This document shows positions 35,882 through 43,690 of a stretch of 64,000 bases of DNA, one piece after another. Within the stretch, counting starts at the first letter, position 1, and each line of letters opens with the position of its first letter. The notes under the pieces are model-generated. The model made no database searches, was not told the origin of the DNA, and was given only the letters and a program-made list of their open reading frames with translations. The stretch lies in contig JAPPHZ010000038.1 in assembly GCA_028820935.1 (NCBI GenBank), positions 57,436 through 121,435 of the forward strand, in the 5' to 3' direction. The stretch is from a bacterium (lineage in GTDB: Bacteria > Actinomycetota > Acidimicrobiia > Spongiisociales > Spongiisociaceae). The position numbers and the translations under genes are program-made.

Positions 35882-36871
35882 ATGGCACGGGTAAGGCTGT
35901 TCGCGAACCTGCGCGAGATCGCTGGAAGCTCGCAGGTGGATATCGAGGGCGACACCGTGGGCGCAGTGGTCGATGCCCTGGGGGAGCGGTTCGGGCCGGA
36001 GTTCCGGCGCCATATGCGGACCGCCCGCCTCTGGAAGAACGGGCACGAGGGGTCCAGCGAGGACCCGGTGCGGGACGATGATGAGTTGGCGGTCATTCCT
36101 CCGGTTTCGGGCGGCACCACCGCGGGGACCGGCGCCGGTGGCATGGACGGGCTGTTGCTGGCCGGCATGATGCTGGCTCTGATCGTGACCAACACCCTCG
36201 ACATAGCGATCGTGGTGGCTGTCTGGGTGGGGGTGGTGGCACTCTGGGTGGTCGACCTGGTCAACGCCTCATCCGACACCGATTTCCGTTTGCATGCCCA
36301 GCCCATCCTGGCCTCTGTCCTGGTCTCCATGGCCATCGCCAACACGCTCGGGCTGCTGGGTCTGGGGATCGGCGTGGCTGTCTCGATGGTGCTGGTGATG
36401 GGATGGGCCGTGGTGCGGCCCTCGGCCCGGGACCTGACCTCGATCGCCGCTTCGGCGCTGGGCGCGGTGATCGCCTCCCTGGCGGTGGCGTCCCTCCTGC
36501 TGGCCAGGTCGGTCGCCGACGGCGGGGACCGCCAGGTCGCCGGGTTGCTGATCGTGATCGCCGTGGGCGCCCTGGTCGGCCGGTGGACCGAGGTAAGCCG
36601 GTCACGCCTGTTCGATCCCTACCTGGCCGGCCCGGTGCTGATGGTCGTGGTAGCCGTGGCGGTCGCCTACCTCTCCGGGTTCGATCTCCTGGCCTGGTTC
36701 TTCATCGGACTGCTCCTGGCATTCGCAACGATCGCGGGCCGGGGTGTCGGCCTGGCTTTCCGTACGGGAGCGATCCGTCTGACGTCCAGACCGGGCGGTC
36801 TTCTGGCTGCTCTGGACGGTCCGATGCTGGCCGTGGCGGTATTCATGCCGGCGCTGCGGATGATCGGGTGA
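35882..36871 (+). CDS. MoaD/ThiS-like domain fused to a polytopic membrane domain (CdsA-like?)
   Basis: A 329-residue protein. Residues 1-82 are a MoaD/ThiS ubiquitin-like fold ('ARVRLFANLREIAGSSQVDIEG', 'VRDDDELAVIPPVSGG') with the usual Gly-Gly end now internal. The rest has about nine hydrophobic segments. Its last part, 'GLLLAFATIAGRG' then 'RPGGLLAALDGPMLAVAVF', faintly resembles the C-terminal signature of phosphatidate cytidylyltransferase, though the KDSG/GHGG residues are missing. The gene follows guaB1 by 52 bp. Function unknown; the fusion is unusual. Confidence 0.65.
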   Translation: MARVRLFANLREIAGSSQVDIEGDTVGAVVDALGERFGPEFRRHMRTARLWKNGHEGSSEDPVRDDDELAVIPPVSGGTTAGTGAGGMDGLLLAGMMLALIVTNTLDIAIVVAVWVGVVALWVVDLVNASSDTDFRLHAQPILASVLVSMAIANTLGLLGLGIGVAVSMVLVMGWAVVRPSARDLTSIAASALGAVIASLAVASLLLARSVADGGDRQVAGLLIVIAVGALVGRWTEVSRSRLFDPYLAGPVLMVVVAVAVAYLSGFDLLAWFFIGLLLAFATIAGRGVGLAFRTGAIRLTSRPGGLLAALDGPMLAVAVFMPALRMIG

Positions 36872-36948
36872 GGGCCGCAGTCCCAAGCGAACACGCCTAG
36901 TTGTTCTTGACCGGCTCTATGAGGTCGCGGGCCCGGCGTGACTGACCA

Positions 36949-36965
36949 CTGACCACTGTGGTCAG
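36949..36965. repeat. Perfect inverted repeat after the MoaD-fusion gene
   Basis: CTGACCAC-T-GTGGTCAG, two 8-bp arms with one central base, preceded by a direct repeat of ACTGACC. No T-run follows, so it is not a textbook terminator, but it could end transcription or bind a protein. The surrounding 36872-37176 holds no recognisable gene. Confidence 0.5.
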
Positions 36966-37176
36966 TCTGTGGAATGGCGGTGTGCTAGGCCTGATTATAC
37001 ATGTCCCCAGCACACCAACTTGGATCCCACATCAACCGCATTATTCGCGAGCAGCCACCCTTCACCCGGCGGTTGATTCCAGACCAGGCCGGAAGATCGG
37101 GCAGCCAGATGGCCGTAACCCCAGGTCAGGAGCAACGGAGCACCCATTCCAGCCACCCGCACAAACCCGCACCATG

Positions 37177-37184
37177 AATAATTG
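37177..37184. repeat. Target-site duplication, left copy
   Basis: AATAATTG directly flanks the left terminal inverted repeat and is repeated exactly at 39829-39836. Eight base pairs is the duplication length known for IS1595-family elements. Confidence 0.85.
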
Positions 37185-37206
37185 GGGAATTATATAGAAA
37201 AGTCAC
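37185..37206 (+). repeat. Left terminal inverted repeat of IS1595 element
   Basis: Begins GGGAATTATATAG and continues to CAC at 37206; pairs with 39807-39828 at 18 of 22 positions. A TATACT stretch at 37216-37221 just inside could be the -10 of the transposase promoter. Confidence 0.85.
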
Positions 37207-37250
37207 AGCCCCTCAGTATACTGTTAGGTAACAGTCGAAGGGGATAGACG

Positions 37251-38225
37251 ATGGCAGCCACCACGGGAATCGCACCAGGCAAGAGCCACCGCGAAGGCAT
37301 CAGCCTCATACAACTCTCCCAACTGTTCCCCAACGAGGACACCGCCCGCAAATGGTTCGAGTCCATCATCTGGCCCGACGGCCGAGAATGCCCACACTGC
37401 GGATCAGACGACACCTACGAAGGCACCCACCGCACCATGCCCTACCGCTGCCGCTCGTGCTGGAAGCACTTCTCCGTCAAGACTGGCACCGTCATGGCCT
37501 CATCCAAGATACCCCTCCGCAAATGGGCCTACGCCATCTACCTCGATGTCACCAACCTCAAAGGCGTGTCCTCGATGAAACTCCACCGCGACCTCGGCGT
37601 CACACAGAAAACCGCCTGGTTCATGCAGCAACGCATCCGAGAAGCCTTCGGCGAACTAGTCCCTGACTCGGAGAAGATGGAAGGTCCGCTGGAAGTCGAT
37701 GAGGCGTTCGTTGGCGGGTTGGAGCGCAACAAGCACGCTTCGAAGCGTCAGCATCTCGGCCGCGGACCCGTCGGCAAGACCGCCGTGGTGGGCATAAAGG
37801 ACCGGGCCACCGGCCAGGTCATAGCAAGGGTGGTTCCCAACACGGAAGCATGCACACTCCAGGGGTTCGTCGAAGAGCACCGAGTAGAGAACGCGCCGGT
37901 CTACACGGACGGGTCACACGCCTACGACGGCCTCCCGAACCGAGAACTGGTACACCACTCGGTCGGGGAGTACGTTCGGGGGCAGGCGCATACGAACGGG
38001 ATGGAGAGCTTTTGGGCGACGTTGAAGCGGGCGCACAAGGGCACGTTCCACCGGCTCTCGCCGAAGCATCTCCAACGGTATGTCAACGAGTTCGCCGGAC
38101 GGCACAATATCCGGGACTTCGATACCTGGGATCAGATGTGCCACGTGGCCGCCGCGATGGTCGGACGACGGCTCTTGTACCGGGACCTCACCGCGGACAC
38201 CGGACAGTCGTCGTTCGCCACCTGA
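37251..38225 (+). CDS. IS1595-family (ISXO2-like) transposase
   Basis: A 324-residue transposase. The N-terminal zinc ribbon has CxxC pairs 'CPHCGSDD' and 'CRSCWKHFSV'. The ISXO2-like DDE domain follows with Asp in 'LEVDEAFVGG', Asp in 'VYTDGSHAYDG' and Glu in 'GMESFWATLKRAHKGTFH'. It cuts and pastes the element using the flanking inverted repeats. The reading frame is intact from ATG 37251 (GAAGGGGAT upstream), so the element may still be active. Confidence 0.9.
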   Translation: MAATTGIAPGKSHREGISLIQLSQLFPNEDTARKWFESIIWPDGRECPHCGSDDTYEGTHRTMPYRCRSCWKHFSVKTGTVMASSKIPLRKWAYAIYLDVTNLKGVSSMKLHRDLGVTQKTAWFMQQRIREAFGELVPDSEKMEGPLEVDEAFVGGLERNKHASKRQHLGRGPVGKTAVVGIKDRATGQVIARVVPNTEACTLQGFVEEHRVENAPVYTDGSHAYDGLPNRELVHHSVGEYVRGQAHTNGMESFWATLKRAHKGTFHRLSPKHLQRYVNEFAGRHNIRDFDTWDQMCHVAAAMVGRRLLYRDLTADTGQSSFAT

Positions 38226-38270
38226 CACTCGGCGGGATGGCCGTCGGGCAAACTTGGTATCCTAAGGGAC

Positions 38271-38510
38271 ATGCCACGTGACATGAGACTCATCTGCGCG
38301 GTTCTCCGGTTCGCCGAGGGACGGGACAAGACGGAGTTTGACGCTGTTCTCGACACCTACGAAAGACGCTTGGTGGTCTACCACATACGCCTATGCAACG
38401 ACGCCGGGTATCTCCGGGAGGGAACAGCACGAGTGGGCAGCATCTACAATGCTGTCGGGGAACTCACATGGCAAGGCCACGACGCTCTCGAAGAGCTCTG
38501 CACTCTCTAA
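38271..38510 (+). CDS. DUF2513-like small protein (transposon cargo)
   Basis: A 79-residue protein that begins 'MPRDMRLICAVLRFAEG' and ends 'AVGELTWQGHDALEELC', the start and end pattern of DUF2513 ('RDM-LI' and 'LTW-GH-FL'). DUF2513 resembles a winged-helix and is common in mobile elements; the function is not established. It lies 45 bp after the transposase stop in the same direction, with AAGGGAC just before the ATG, so it may be co-expressed. Confidence 0.6.
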   Translation: MPRDMRLICAVLRFAEGRDKTEFDAVLDTYERRLVVYHIRLCNDAGYLREGTARVGSIYNAVGELTWQGHDALEELCTL

Positions 38511-38528
38511 AACCCCTACCTGTCTGCG

Positions 38529-38999
38529 CTAGTAGAAGTCGTACTGCGGGCAGTACACCTCAGCGGCGACGACGATGAACGTGGCCGCGTCGCGTTGGCT
38601 GAAGTCACGGGCCAGGGTCGGGATCAGGCTGTGGGCCGAGCGCCCGGATAGAAGGTCCTCGCAGACCGCCCGGCCGAGGTTCGCTAGGTCGGACGGGTAG
38701 AACCAGTCGAACGACCCGTCCTGTTGGCGATGGTCCAATAGCCTTCCGAACTTCAAGTCGTCGAGCTCGCGTTGGCTGACCGTCGTTGTGGTGCGTCGTG
38801 TGGTAGCGGGCCTCGTAGTGGGTTCCGGGTAGGTCGAGGACGCCATTGTCGGTCGCGGCCGGCTGGTGGTTGTGGACTCGGGAAGGTCGATCGTGCCGCT
38901 CTGCCACAGCCACCAGGCGCCACCGAGGACTATCAGCAGAACGAGAGCGAACAGGCAGCCAGCGGGGGAATCCCCCTTACTGGACGTGGGGTCATCCAT
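38529..38999 (-). CDS. DUF732-like membrane-anchored protein (transposon cargo)
   Basis: A 156-residue protein with a short cytoplasmic leader, one membrane helix ('GCLFALVLLIVLGGAWWLW', about 14-32), a Ser/Thr/Pro/Arg-rich linker, and a C-terminal DUF732-type domain ('ANLGRAVCEDLLSG', 'DAATFIVVAAEVYCPQYD') with two conserved cysteines. DUF732 is an actinobacterial secreted-domain family of unknown role, so the cargo has an actinobacterial origin. It is opposite in strand to the transposase. Confidence 0.65.
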   Translation of the reverse strand: MDDPTSSKGDSPAGCLFALVLLIVLGGAWWLWQSGTIDLPESTTTSRPRPTMASSTYPEPTTRPATTRRTTTTVSQRELDDLKFGRLLDHRQQDGSFDWFYPSDLANLGRAVCEDLLSGRSAHSLIPTLARDFSQRDAATFIVVAAEVYCPQYDFY

Positions 39000-39005
39000 G
39001 TTGGC

Positions 39006-39126
39006 GGTCCCTTCGGTGGGGGTCTTGTACCGTTGCTACCCAGCACTGGACCGCCAGCCGACCGAAGGGACCATTGTGGGCACAAGTCCCCTCGGCGGTG
39101 GGTCGTTCTGGTTGTGCTGGGTAGCA
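39006..39126. repeat. Interleaved inverted repeats (structured intergenic region in the transposon)
   Basis: Three inverted repeats occur in the order A-C-B-A'-C'-B'. A: 39006-39017 with 39061-39072, 12 bp perfect. C: 39019-39028 with 39082-39091, 9 of 10. B: 39034-39046 with 39114-39126, 13 bp perfect. A further 10-bp helix (39001-39010 with 39048-39057) would exclude A. This crossing order cannot fold as one hairpin; it suggests a pseudoknotted or switching RNA, or a protein-binding array, between the divergent DUF732 and 53-residue genes. Confidence 0.6.
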
Positions 39127-39196
39127 CTGCCGAAGGTAACAGCGATTACAACGGTTGTCATGTAGGATGAGGGGGTCGGAGTGAGCGAGGTGGCGG

Positions 39197-39358
39197 ATGG
39201 CTGCTAGGCCGAAGCGGGCACGGAAGCGTCGGCGGGGCCGTCCCGCCGATTACAAGGGGGCCACACCCGAGCAGGTGGCGGAGGCTGTGTTGAGGTTTCG
39301 GGTCCAGCCGGGGATGAGGTCGAAGCGGTTCGCCAACCCGAGCAAGGGAGAGGCGTAA
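39197..39358 (+). CDS. Small basic protein, 53 residues (transposon cargo)
   Basis: A short frame with a very basic N-terminus (nine Arg/Lys within 'ARPKRARKRRRGRPADYKG') that could bind nucleic acid, then 'TPEQVAEAVLRFRVQPGM'. GAGGTGG precedes the ATG and the stop is 2 bp before the next gene, which supports it being real and co-translated. No family recognised. Confidence 0.45.
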   Translation: MAARPKRARKRRRGRPADYKGATPEQVAEAVLRFRVQPGMRSKRFANPSKGEA

Positions 39359-39360
39359 CC

Positions 39361-39723
39361 ATGAGCCCACTATGCACTGTCGAAGCCGTCTTCGACAACC
39401 TGCGCCCGATAGTCGAAGACCGGACCGCAGAAATGGCCCAGGTGACAGGCCACGGCTACGTTGTAGACGGGTCCGCTCCAGGCTCGATAGTCGTGCGGCT
39501 TACAACCCCTGGCACAGCAGTAGGAGAAGCAAGTTTCGAAAAGCTGGCGGACACAATCTACGCCAGTATGCCGAGGGTCGGCACATCGAACTTCGGCTTC
39601 GAGGTTACGGTCGGCCGTGACAACCAAGATCTGCTCTGCAAGGTTGCAACCGGGAACGGAACCGTCATGGACCTAGATGAGTTCGTAGACTACGTCGTGC
39701 GCCCTTTGTTCGCCGCCCTATAG
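39361..39723 (+). CDS. Hypothetical protein, 120 residues (transposon cargo)
   Basis: A soluble-looking protein with alternating strands and helices: 'DGSAPGSIVVRLTTPGTAVGEASFEKLADTIYASM' in part, then 'FGFEVTVGRDNQDLLCKVATGNGTVMDLDEF'. No membrane segment, signal or motif I recognise. It follows the 53-residue gene by 2 bp (AAGGGAGAGG upstream) and is the last gene before the right end of the element. Confidence 0.55.
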   Translation: MSPLCTVEAVFDNLRPIVEDRTAEMAQVTGHGYVVDGSAPGSIVVRLTTPGTAVGEASFEKLADTIYASMPRVGTSNFGFEVTVGRDNQDLLCKVATGNGTVMDLDEFVDYVVRPLFAAL

Positions 39724-39806
39724 GTTCCGCATCGAGGCAACCCAACCCTTACGCCTGATCCCCGCATAATCATGCGGCCTGTCGCCCTGGCTCTGCATAA
39801 CCATTC

Positions 39807-39828
39807 GTCACTTTCCTCCATAATTCCC
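39807..39828 (-). repeat. Right terminal inverted repeat of IS1595 element
   Basis: Reverse complement begins GGGAATTATGGAGG and matches the left end at 18 of 22 positions. The duplication AATAATTG (39829-39836) follows it directly. Confidence 0.85.
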
Positions 39829-39836
39829 AATAATTG
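39829..39836. repeat. Target-site duplication, right copy
   Basis: Exact copy of AATAATTG at 37177-37184; marks the right boundary of the inserted element. Confidence 0.85.
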
Positions 39837-39990
39837 GGGCTATGCGTCGGTCAGCGGGGTTCCTCGCAAGGCTCGCTGACGAAGGCGTTCCCGGAGCGGT
39901 ACGTTGAGGAAGCGGAACGCCGCGTGCGGTGCCGGTGACCAGCAGAGCACGCCAAGTTGTTCTATAGGCAGACCACTAGCCTTAAACGCC

Positions 39991-41100
39991 ATGTCCAAAC
40001 ACATCCGGCGCGTGGTGCTCATGGTCGCGTCCGTACTGGCTCTCGCAGCCGTGGCGCCCGCCCCCTCTGTGGCGGTGACCCAGGCTGAGGTGGACGAGGC
40101 TTGTGGCGAGTACCGGGATGCGGTGGACATGCTGGACGCCGCGGTCGCGGAACGGAACGATGCGCAGGCCCAGGTGGCCGGGCTCTATGCGGACCGGGAC
40201 GTCATAGCCGGCCGGGTCGACCGGCTCCAGGACCAGATCGCGGAACGCTACGAGGAGCTCGAGGTGCTCCGCAAGGCGGTGGTGGATTGGGCGGTCGAGT
40301 CCTACATGACCGCCGAGACGGAGATCAGCGGCATCGTGCTCAAGACCTCTTCGTTGGACGAGCTGGTCACCAGCCAGGAGTTCATCAACGCCATCACCAC
40401 CGAGCGGGTGGCGGCGGTGGACCGCTGGCGGCTGATACTGGCGCAGACGGAGGTCATGGAGCGGCAGCTCGTGGAGGAGGAGGCCGAGTTGCTCATCCTG
40501 GAGATCAGGGCCGACCAGCAGGCCGGGATCCTGGCTGCGGCGACGGACGAAGCCCTGTACGCCTCACGGCAGTTGGAGGGAGAATGCAGCCGCCTCTACC
40601 GGCAACGCCAGGCCGAGGTGGCCCGGGCCCGGGCTCTCGAGGCCGCCCGCCGGGCGGGTCCGGCGGCCGGGGTCGGGCCCGGGTTGACGCCCGGTTTCAT
40701 CTGCCCCATGGATCCGGCCGCCACCTCCTTCATCAACGACTGGGGCTTCCCGCGGTCGGGAGGGCGCACCCACCGGGGCAACGACCTGTTCGCCCCCAGG
40801 GGTCAACCCATCTATGCGGTGGGCAACGGCACGGTGCTGCTGACGCAGGGAGGACGGGGCGGTACCGGTCTGTGGCTGGCGGCCGACCACGGGGTCGACT
40901 ACTACTACGCCCACCTTGACGGTTACGCCCCGGGGATGGCCTCGGGGACCCGGGTCAGCCGGGGCCAGGAGGTGGGCTACAACGGAAACACCGGGAACGC
41001 CCGCACCACCCCGCCCCATCTGCATTTCCAACTCCATCCCAGGGGGCGGACCTCATCGCCGGTCAATCCCTACCCGACGCTGGTGCGAGCCTGCCTATGA
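39991..41100 (+). CDS. M23 family metallopeptidase with coiled-coil (EnvC-like)
   Basis: A 369-residue secreted protein. A signal peptide ('VVLMVASVLALAAVAPAPSVA', cleavage near 28) is followed by a long coiled coil (about 35-230, 'LYADRDVIAGRVDRLQDQIAERYEELEVLRKAV' in pieces) and a C-terminal LytM/M23 domain with zinc ligands in 'THRGNDLFAP' (H, D) and 'PPHLHFQLHP' (HxH). It likely cleaves peptidoglycan cross-bridges during division, or activates an amidase. ATG 39991 is chosen because the signal peptide starts there. Confidence 0.88.
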   Translation: MSKHIRRVVLMVASVLALAAVAPAPSVAVTQAEVDEACGEYRDAVDMLDAAVAERNDAQAQVAGLYADRDVIAGRVDRLQDQIAERYEELEVLRKAVVDWAVESYMTAETEISGIVLKTSSLDELVTSQEFINAITTERVAAVDRWRLILAQTEVMERQLVEEEAELLILEIRADQQAGILAAATDEALYASRQLEGECSRLYRQRQAEVARARALEAARRAGPAAGVGPGLTPGFICPMDPAATSFINDWGFPRSGGRTHRGNDLFAPRGQPIYAVGNGTVLLTQGGRGGTGLWLAADHGVDYYYAHLDGYAPGMASGTRVSRGQEVGYNGNTGNARTTPPHLHFQLHPRGRTSSPVNPYPTLVRACL

Positions 41101-41152
41101 GCGCACCGGGAGTGTCCATCCGGCCCGATACGCTCGACCCGTGCACCCGGTG

Positions 41153-42049
41153 ATGTTCGATACCAGGACCGGCGGTCATCGTGCGGCGGCGGATCGGGTC
41201 GGCCCGTTCGCCACCCGGGACTTCCTCGCCACCGTGTGGCGGCACACCGCCTCGCCCGGCCAGGTTCCCCTCATCCTGTCGGACGAGCGGGGGGAAGTGG
41301 CCCTCGTCGAGGAGGGTGATCATCTCGGGCTTCTGGGCCACGAGGACCTGGTCGACTACCGGTCGCCGCTCGGCGAGGCGGTGGACCTGCTGGCCGAGCA
41401 CTTCCGAGCGTCCGGCCGGCGCCGTTCCTTCCGGTTCGATTCCCTCCCGTCGGCCGCCGCCGACGTTATCACCGAAGCCCTGGACCGGGTCGGTTCCGGC
41501 TATGGCATGGCCCCGCACGCCGAGACCGCCGTGGTGGACCTCCCGGAGACGTTCGACCAGTACCTGACCGCCATCGGCAAGAAGCAGCGCCACGAGGCTC
41601 GCCGCAAGCGCCGCCGGTTCGTCGGGGAGATGGGCGGGTTGCGCCTGGCGACCTGCGAGGAGCCGGGTCCGGTGCTGGACGACTTCTTCCGGCTCCATCG
41701 CCGCTCGGCGGGGCGGAAGGGTCGGTTCATGACCGATCCGATGGAGGAGATGTTCACGGAGCTTCTGAGCGGGGAGGGTTGGCGCCTGGACGCCTTGTAC
41801 GGGGACGGCGACCTCCCGGCAGCCGTCGTGATCGGCTACTCGGACGCCGACGGCTATTACCTGTACAACTCCGCCTACGACCCCGATCTCCGTCACGTGT
41901 CGCCCGGCGTGGTGCTCCTCACGGAGTTGATCGCCGCCACCATCGGGGCGGGGGGAGCTGTGTTCGACTTTCTCAAGGGATCGGAGCCCTACAAGTTCCG
42001 CATGGGGGCTCGGGCGCGCCCGCTGTTCGCGGTGGAGGGCATCACATGA
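41153..42049 (+). CDS. GNAT family N-acetyltransferase (BioF2-like)
   Basis: A 298-residue protein with a double-GNAT fold of the BioF2/FemAB-like kind: 'TRDFLATVWRHTASPGQVPLILSD', basic segment 'KKQRHEARRKRRRFV', 'FFRLHRRSAGRKGRFM', and the closing 'GAVFDFLKGSEPYKFRMGARARP'. Such proteins transfer acyl groups in cell-surface polymers or small molecules; the substrate is unknown. The stop overlaps the mshA start (ATGA), so it is coupled to mycothiol synthesis in expression. GTG 41141 is an alternative start. Confidence 0.75.
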   Translation: MFDTRTGGHRAAADRVGPFATRDFLATVWRHTASPGQVPLILSDERGEVALVEEGDHLGLLGHEDLVDYRSPLGEAVDLLAEHFRASGRRRSFRFDSLPSAAADVITEALDRVGSGYGMAPHAETAVVDLPETFDQYLTAIGKKQRHEARRKRRRFVGEMGGLRLATCEEPGPVLDDFFRLHRRSAGRKGRFMTDPMEEMFTELLSGEGWRLDALYGDGDLPAAVVIGYSDADGYYLYNSAYDPDLRHVSPGVVLLTELIAATIGAGGAVFDFLKGSEPYKFRMGARARPLFAVEGIT

Positions 42050-43281
42050 TCCGCAAGGTGGTGTTCCTCTCCATGCACACGTCGCCGCTGGATCGTCCCG
42101 GCGTGGGTGACGCCGGGGGGATGAACGTCTATGTCGATGAGCAGGCCGCCTCCCTCGCCCGACGGGGCATCGAGGTCACCGTGTTCACCCGGCGGACGGA
42201 TCCGAGCCGTGCGAGGGTGATGGGCACCCCTGCCGGTTACGAGGTGATCCACGTGGAGGCCGGGCCGGTGGCGCCGCTACCGATTCCCCGGCTCGGCGAC
42301 TGGGTGGGGGAGTTCGCCGCGCAGGTCACCGAGGCCGTGCTCGATGCCGGCAACGGCGGGCCGGGGACCGACATTCTCCACAGCCACTACTGGCTGTCCG
42401 GCTGGACGGGCCTGCTCGTCAAGCAGGTCACCGGCCTTCCGCTGGCCAACTCCTTCCACACGTTGGGCCGGGTCAAGGACGCCACCCGCCGTCCGGGCCA
42501 GCCGAGCGAACCGTTGTATCGCATCGCCGCCGAGCGGGAGGTGATCGCCCGATCGGACTGCGTGATCGCCTCCACCGAGCACGAGGCGCTGGAGCTGATC
42601 GAGCAGTACGGCGCCGATCCCAGCCGGGTTTGCGTGAACCCACCCGGCATCGACCTGACCCTGTTCAGGCCGGGCGATCGCCGGGAGGCCAGGAGACGGC
42701 TGGGTCTCGATGACGCGCCGACCGTACTCTTCGTGGGTCGAATCCAGGCGCTGAAGGGACTGGACGTGGCGGTGGCGGCCTTCGGTATGGTGCGAGACCA
42801 TCTCCCGGATGCCCGGATGATGGTGGTGGGAGGGCCGAGCGGTCCCTCCGGTATCGAGGAGGAGCTCGAGATCCGCCAACTCGCCGCCCGCTCGGGCCTG
42901 GAGCGGAAGCTGACCTGGTGCGGCGTCCAGCCCCACCACCGCCTTCCGCTCTACTACCAGGCCGCCGATGTGCTCATCGTGCCGTCGAGGAGCGAGTCCT
43001 TCGGGCTGGTGGCGGCGGAAGCGCAGGGAGTGGGCCTGCCGGTAGTGGCCGCCAACGTGGGCGGTTTGCGGTACGTGGTCGAGGATGGAGTGTCCGGATT
43101 CCTGGTGGACGGATGGGAGCCGCCCGACTACGCCAAGGCTCTGTTGAGGGTCCTGGACGGGCCGGCCTACCGCGACGAACTGATACGGGGCGCACTTGCC
43201 GCGGGTCGTCGCTTCGGGTGGGAGGCAACCACCGACCGGCTCCTGGAGCTCTATAGGGGGATCGCCGATGGGTCGCGCTGA
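42046..43281 (+). CDS. mshA: D-inositol-3-phosphate glycosyltransferase-like (MshA), GT4 family
   Basis: A 411-residue GT-B glycosyltransferase. MshA-type features: 'MHTSPLDRPGVGDAGGMNVYV', 'HSHYWLSGWTG', 'NSFHTLGRVKD', 'NPPGIDLTLFRPGD', donor site 'VGRIQALKGLD' and 'PSRSESFGLVAAEAQGVGLPVVA' (E-x7-E). MshA joins GlcNAc to inositol-3-phosphate, the first step of mycothiol synthesis in actinobacteria. The YbjN gene directly downstream is the same neighbour as in mycobacteria, which supports the call. Confidence 0.87.
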   Translation: MIRKVVFLSMHTSPLDRPGVGDAGGMNVYVDEQAASLARRGIEVTVFTRRTDPSRARVMGTPAGYEVIHVEAGPVAPLPIPRLGDWVGEFAAQVTEAVLDAGNGGPGTDILHSHYWLSGWTGLLVKQVTGLPLANSFHTLGRVKDATRRPGQPSEPLYRIAAEREVIARSDCVIASTEHEALELIEQYGADPSRVCVNPPGIDLTLFRPGDRREARRRLGLDDAPTVLFVGRIQALKGLDVAVAAFGMVRDHLPDARMMVVGGPSGPSGIEEELEIRQLAARSGLERKLTWCGVQPHHRLPLYYQAADVLIVPSRSESFGLVAAEAQGVGLPVVAANVGGLRYVVEDGVSGFLVDGWEPPDYAKALLRVLDGPAYRDELIRGALAAGRRFGWEATTDRLLELYRGIADGSR

Positions 43282-43690
43282 GCTCACGGACCGGCTGGGC
43301 GCCATCTTCCGGTCATGGGTCGATGATCCGGGATCGGACGTCGTTGCCACCGAACTCGTGGAGGGCCGCTGGGCGGTGCGGATGGCCCAGCAAACCCGCG
43401 ACTTCACGACGGTATGGGTCGAGCCCGGCGACCGCACGGTCGGGTTCGAGGCGTACGTTCTCCCTTCGCCCCGCGGGCGACTGGAGGAGGTCTACCGGTT
43501 GATGCTGGTCCGCAACCATCGGGCGTGGCGGGTCCATTTCGCCATCGATCACGGTGGCGGGATATACCTGCGGGGCCGGGTCGAGGCCGAGCGCGCCGAT
43601 GAGGAGGTTCTCCAGTACGTCTTCGCCGAGATCTACGAGTTGGTGGATCTGACATTCCGTCCCCTGGTCAGAACTGGATTCGGGCGCTGA
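43268..43690 (+). CDS. YbjN domain-containing protein
   Basis: A 140-residue YbjN/T3SS-chaperone-like fold: 'WAVRMAQQTRDFTTVWVEPGDRTVGFEAYVLPSP' in part and 'RNHRAWRVHFAIDHGGGIYLRGRV'. It overlaps the mshA end by 14 bp, so expression is coupled. YbjN proteins are thought to act as chaperones or in stress regulation; in actinobacteria this linkage to mshA is conserved but its meaning is unknown. Confidence 0.8.
   Translation: MGRAELTDRLGAIFRSWVDDPGSDVVATELVEGRWAVRMAQQTRDFTTVWVEPGDRTVGFEAYVLPSPRGRLEEVYRLMLVRNHRAWRVHFAIDHGGGIYLRGRVEAERADEEVLQYVFAEIYELVDLTFRPLVRTGFGR

Larger units (their letters stand above)
37185..39828 (+). mobile_element. IS1595-family element with cargo genes
   Basis: A 2,644-bp element bounded by imperfect 22-bp inverted repeats (37185-37206 and 39807-39828, 18 of 22 matching, both starting GGGAATTAT) and an exact 8-bp target duplication. 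It carries one ISXO2-like transposase and then about 1.55 kb of cargo: a DUF2513 protein, a DUF732 protein, a 53-residue basic peptide and a 120-residue unknown protein. IS1595-family members with passenger genes are known. Ends and duplication are intact, so insertion is probably recent. Base composition is lower in GC than the chromosome around it. Confidence 0.88.
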
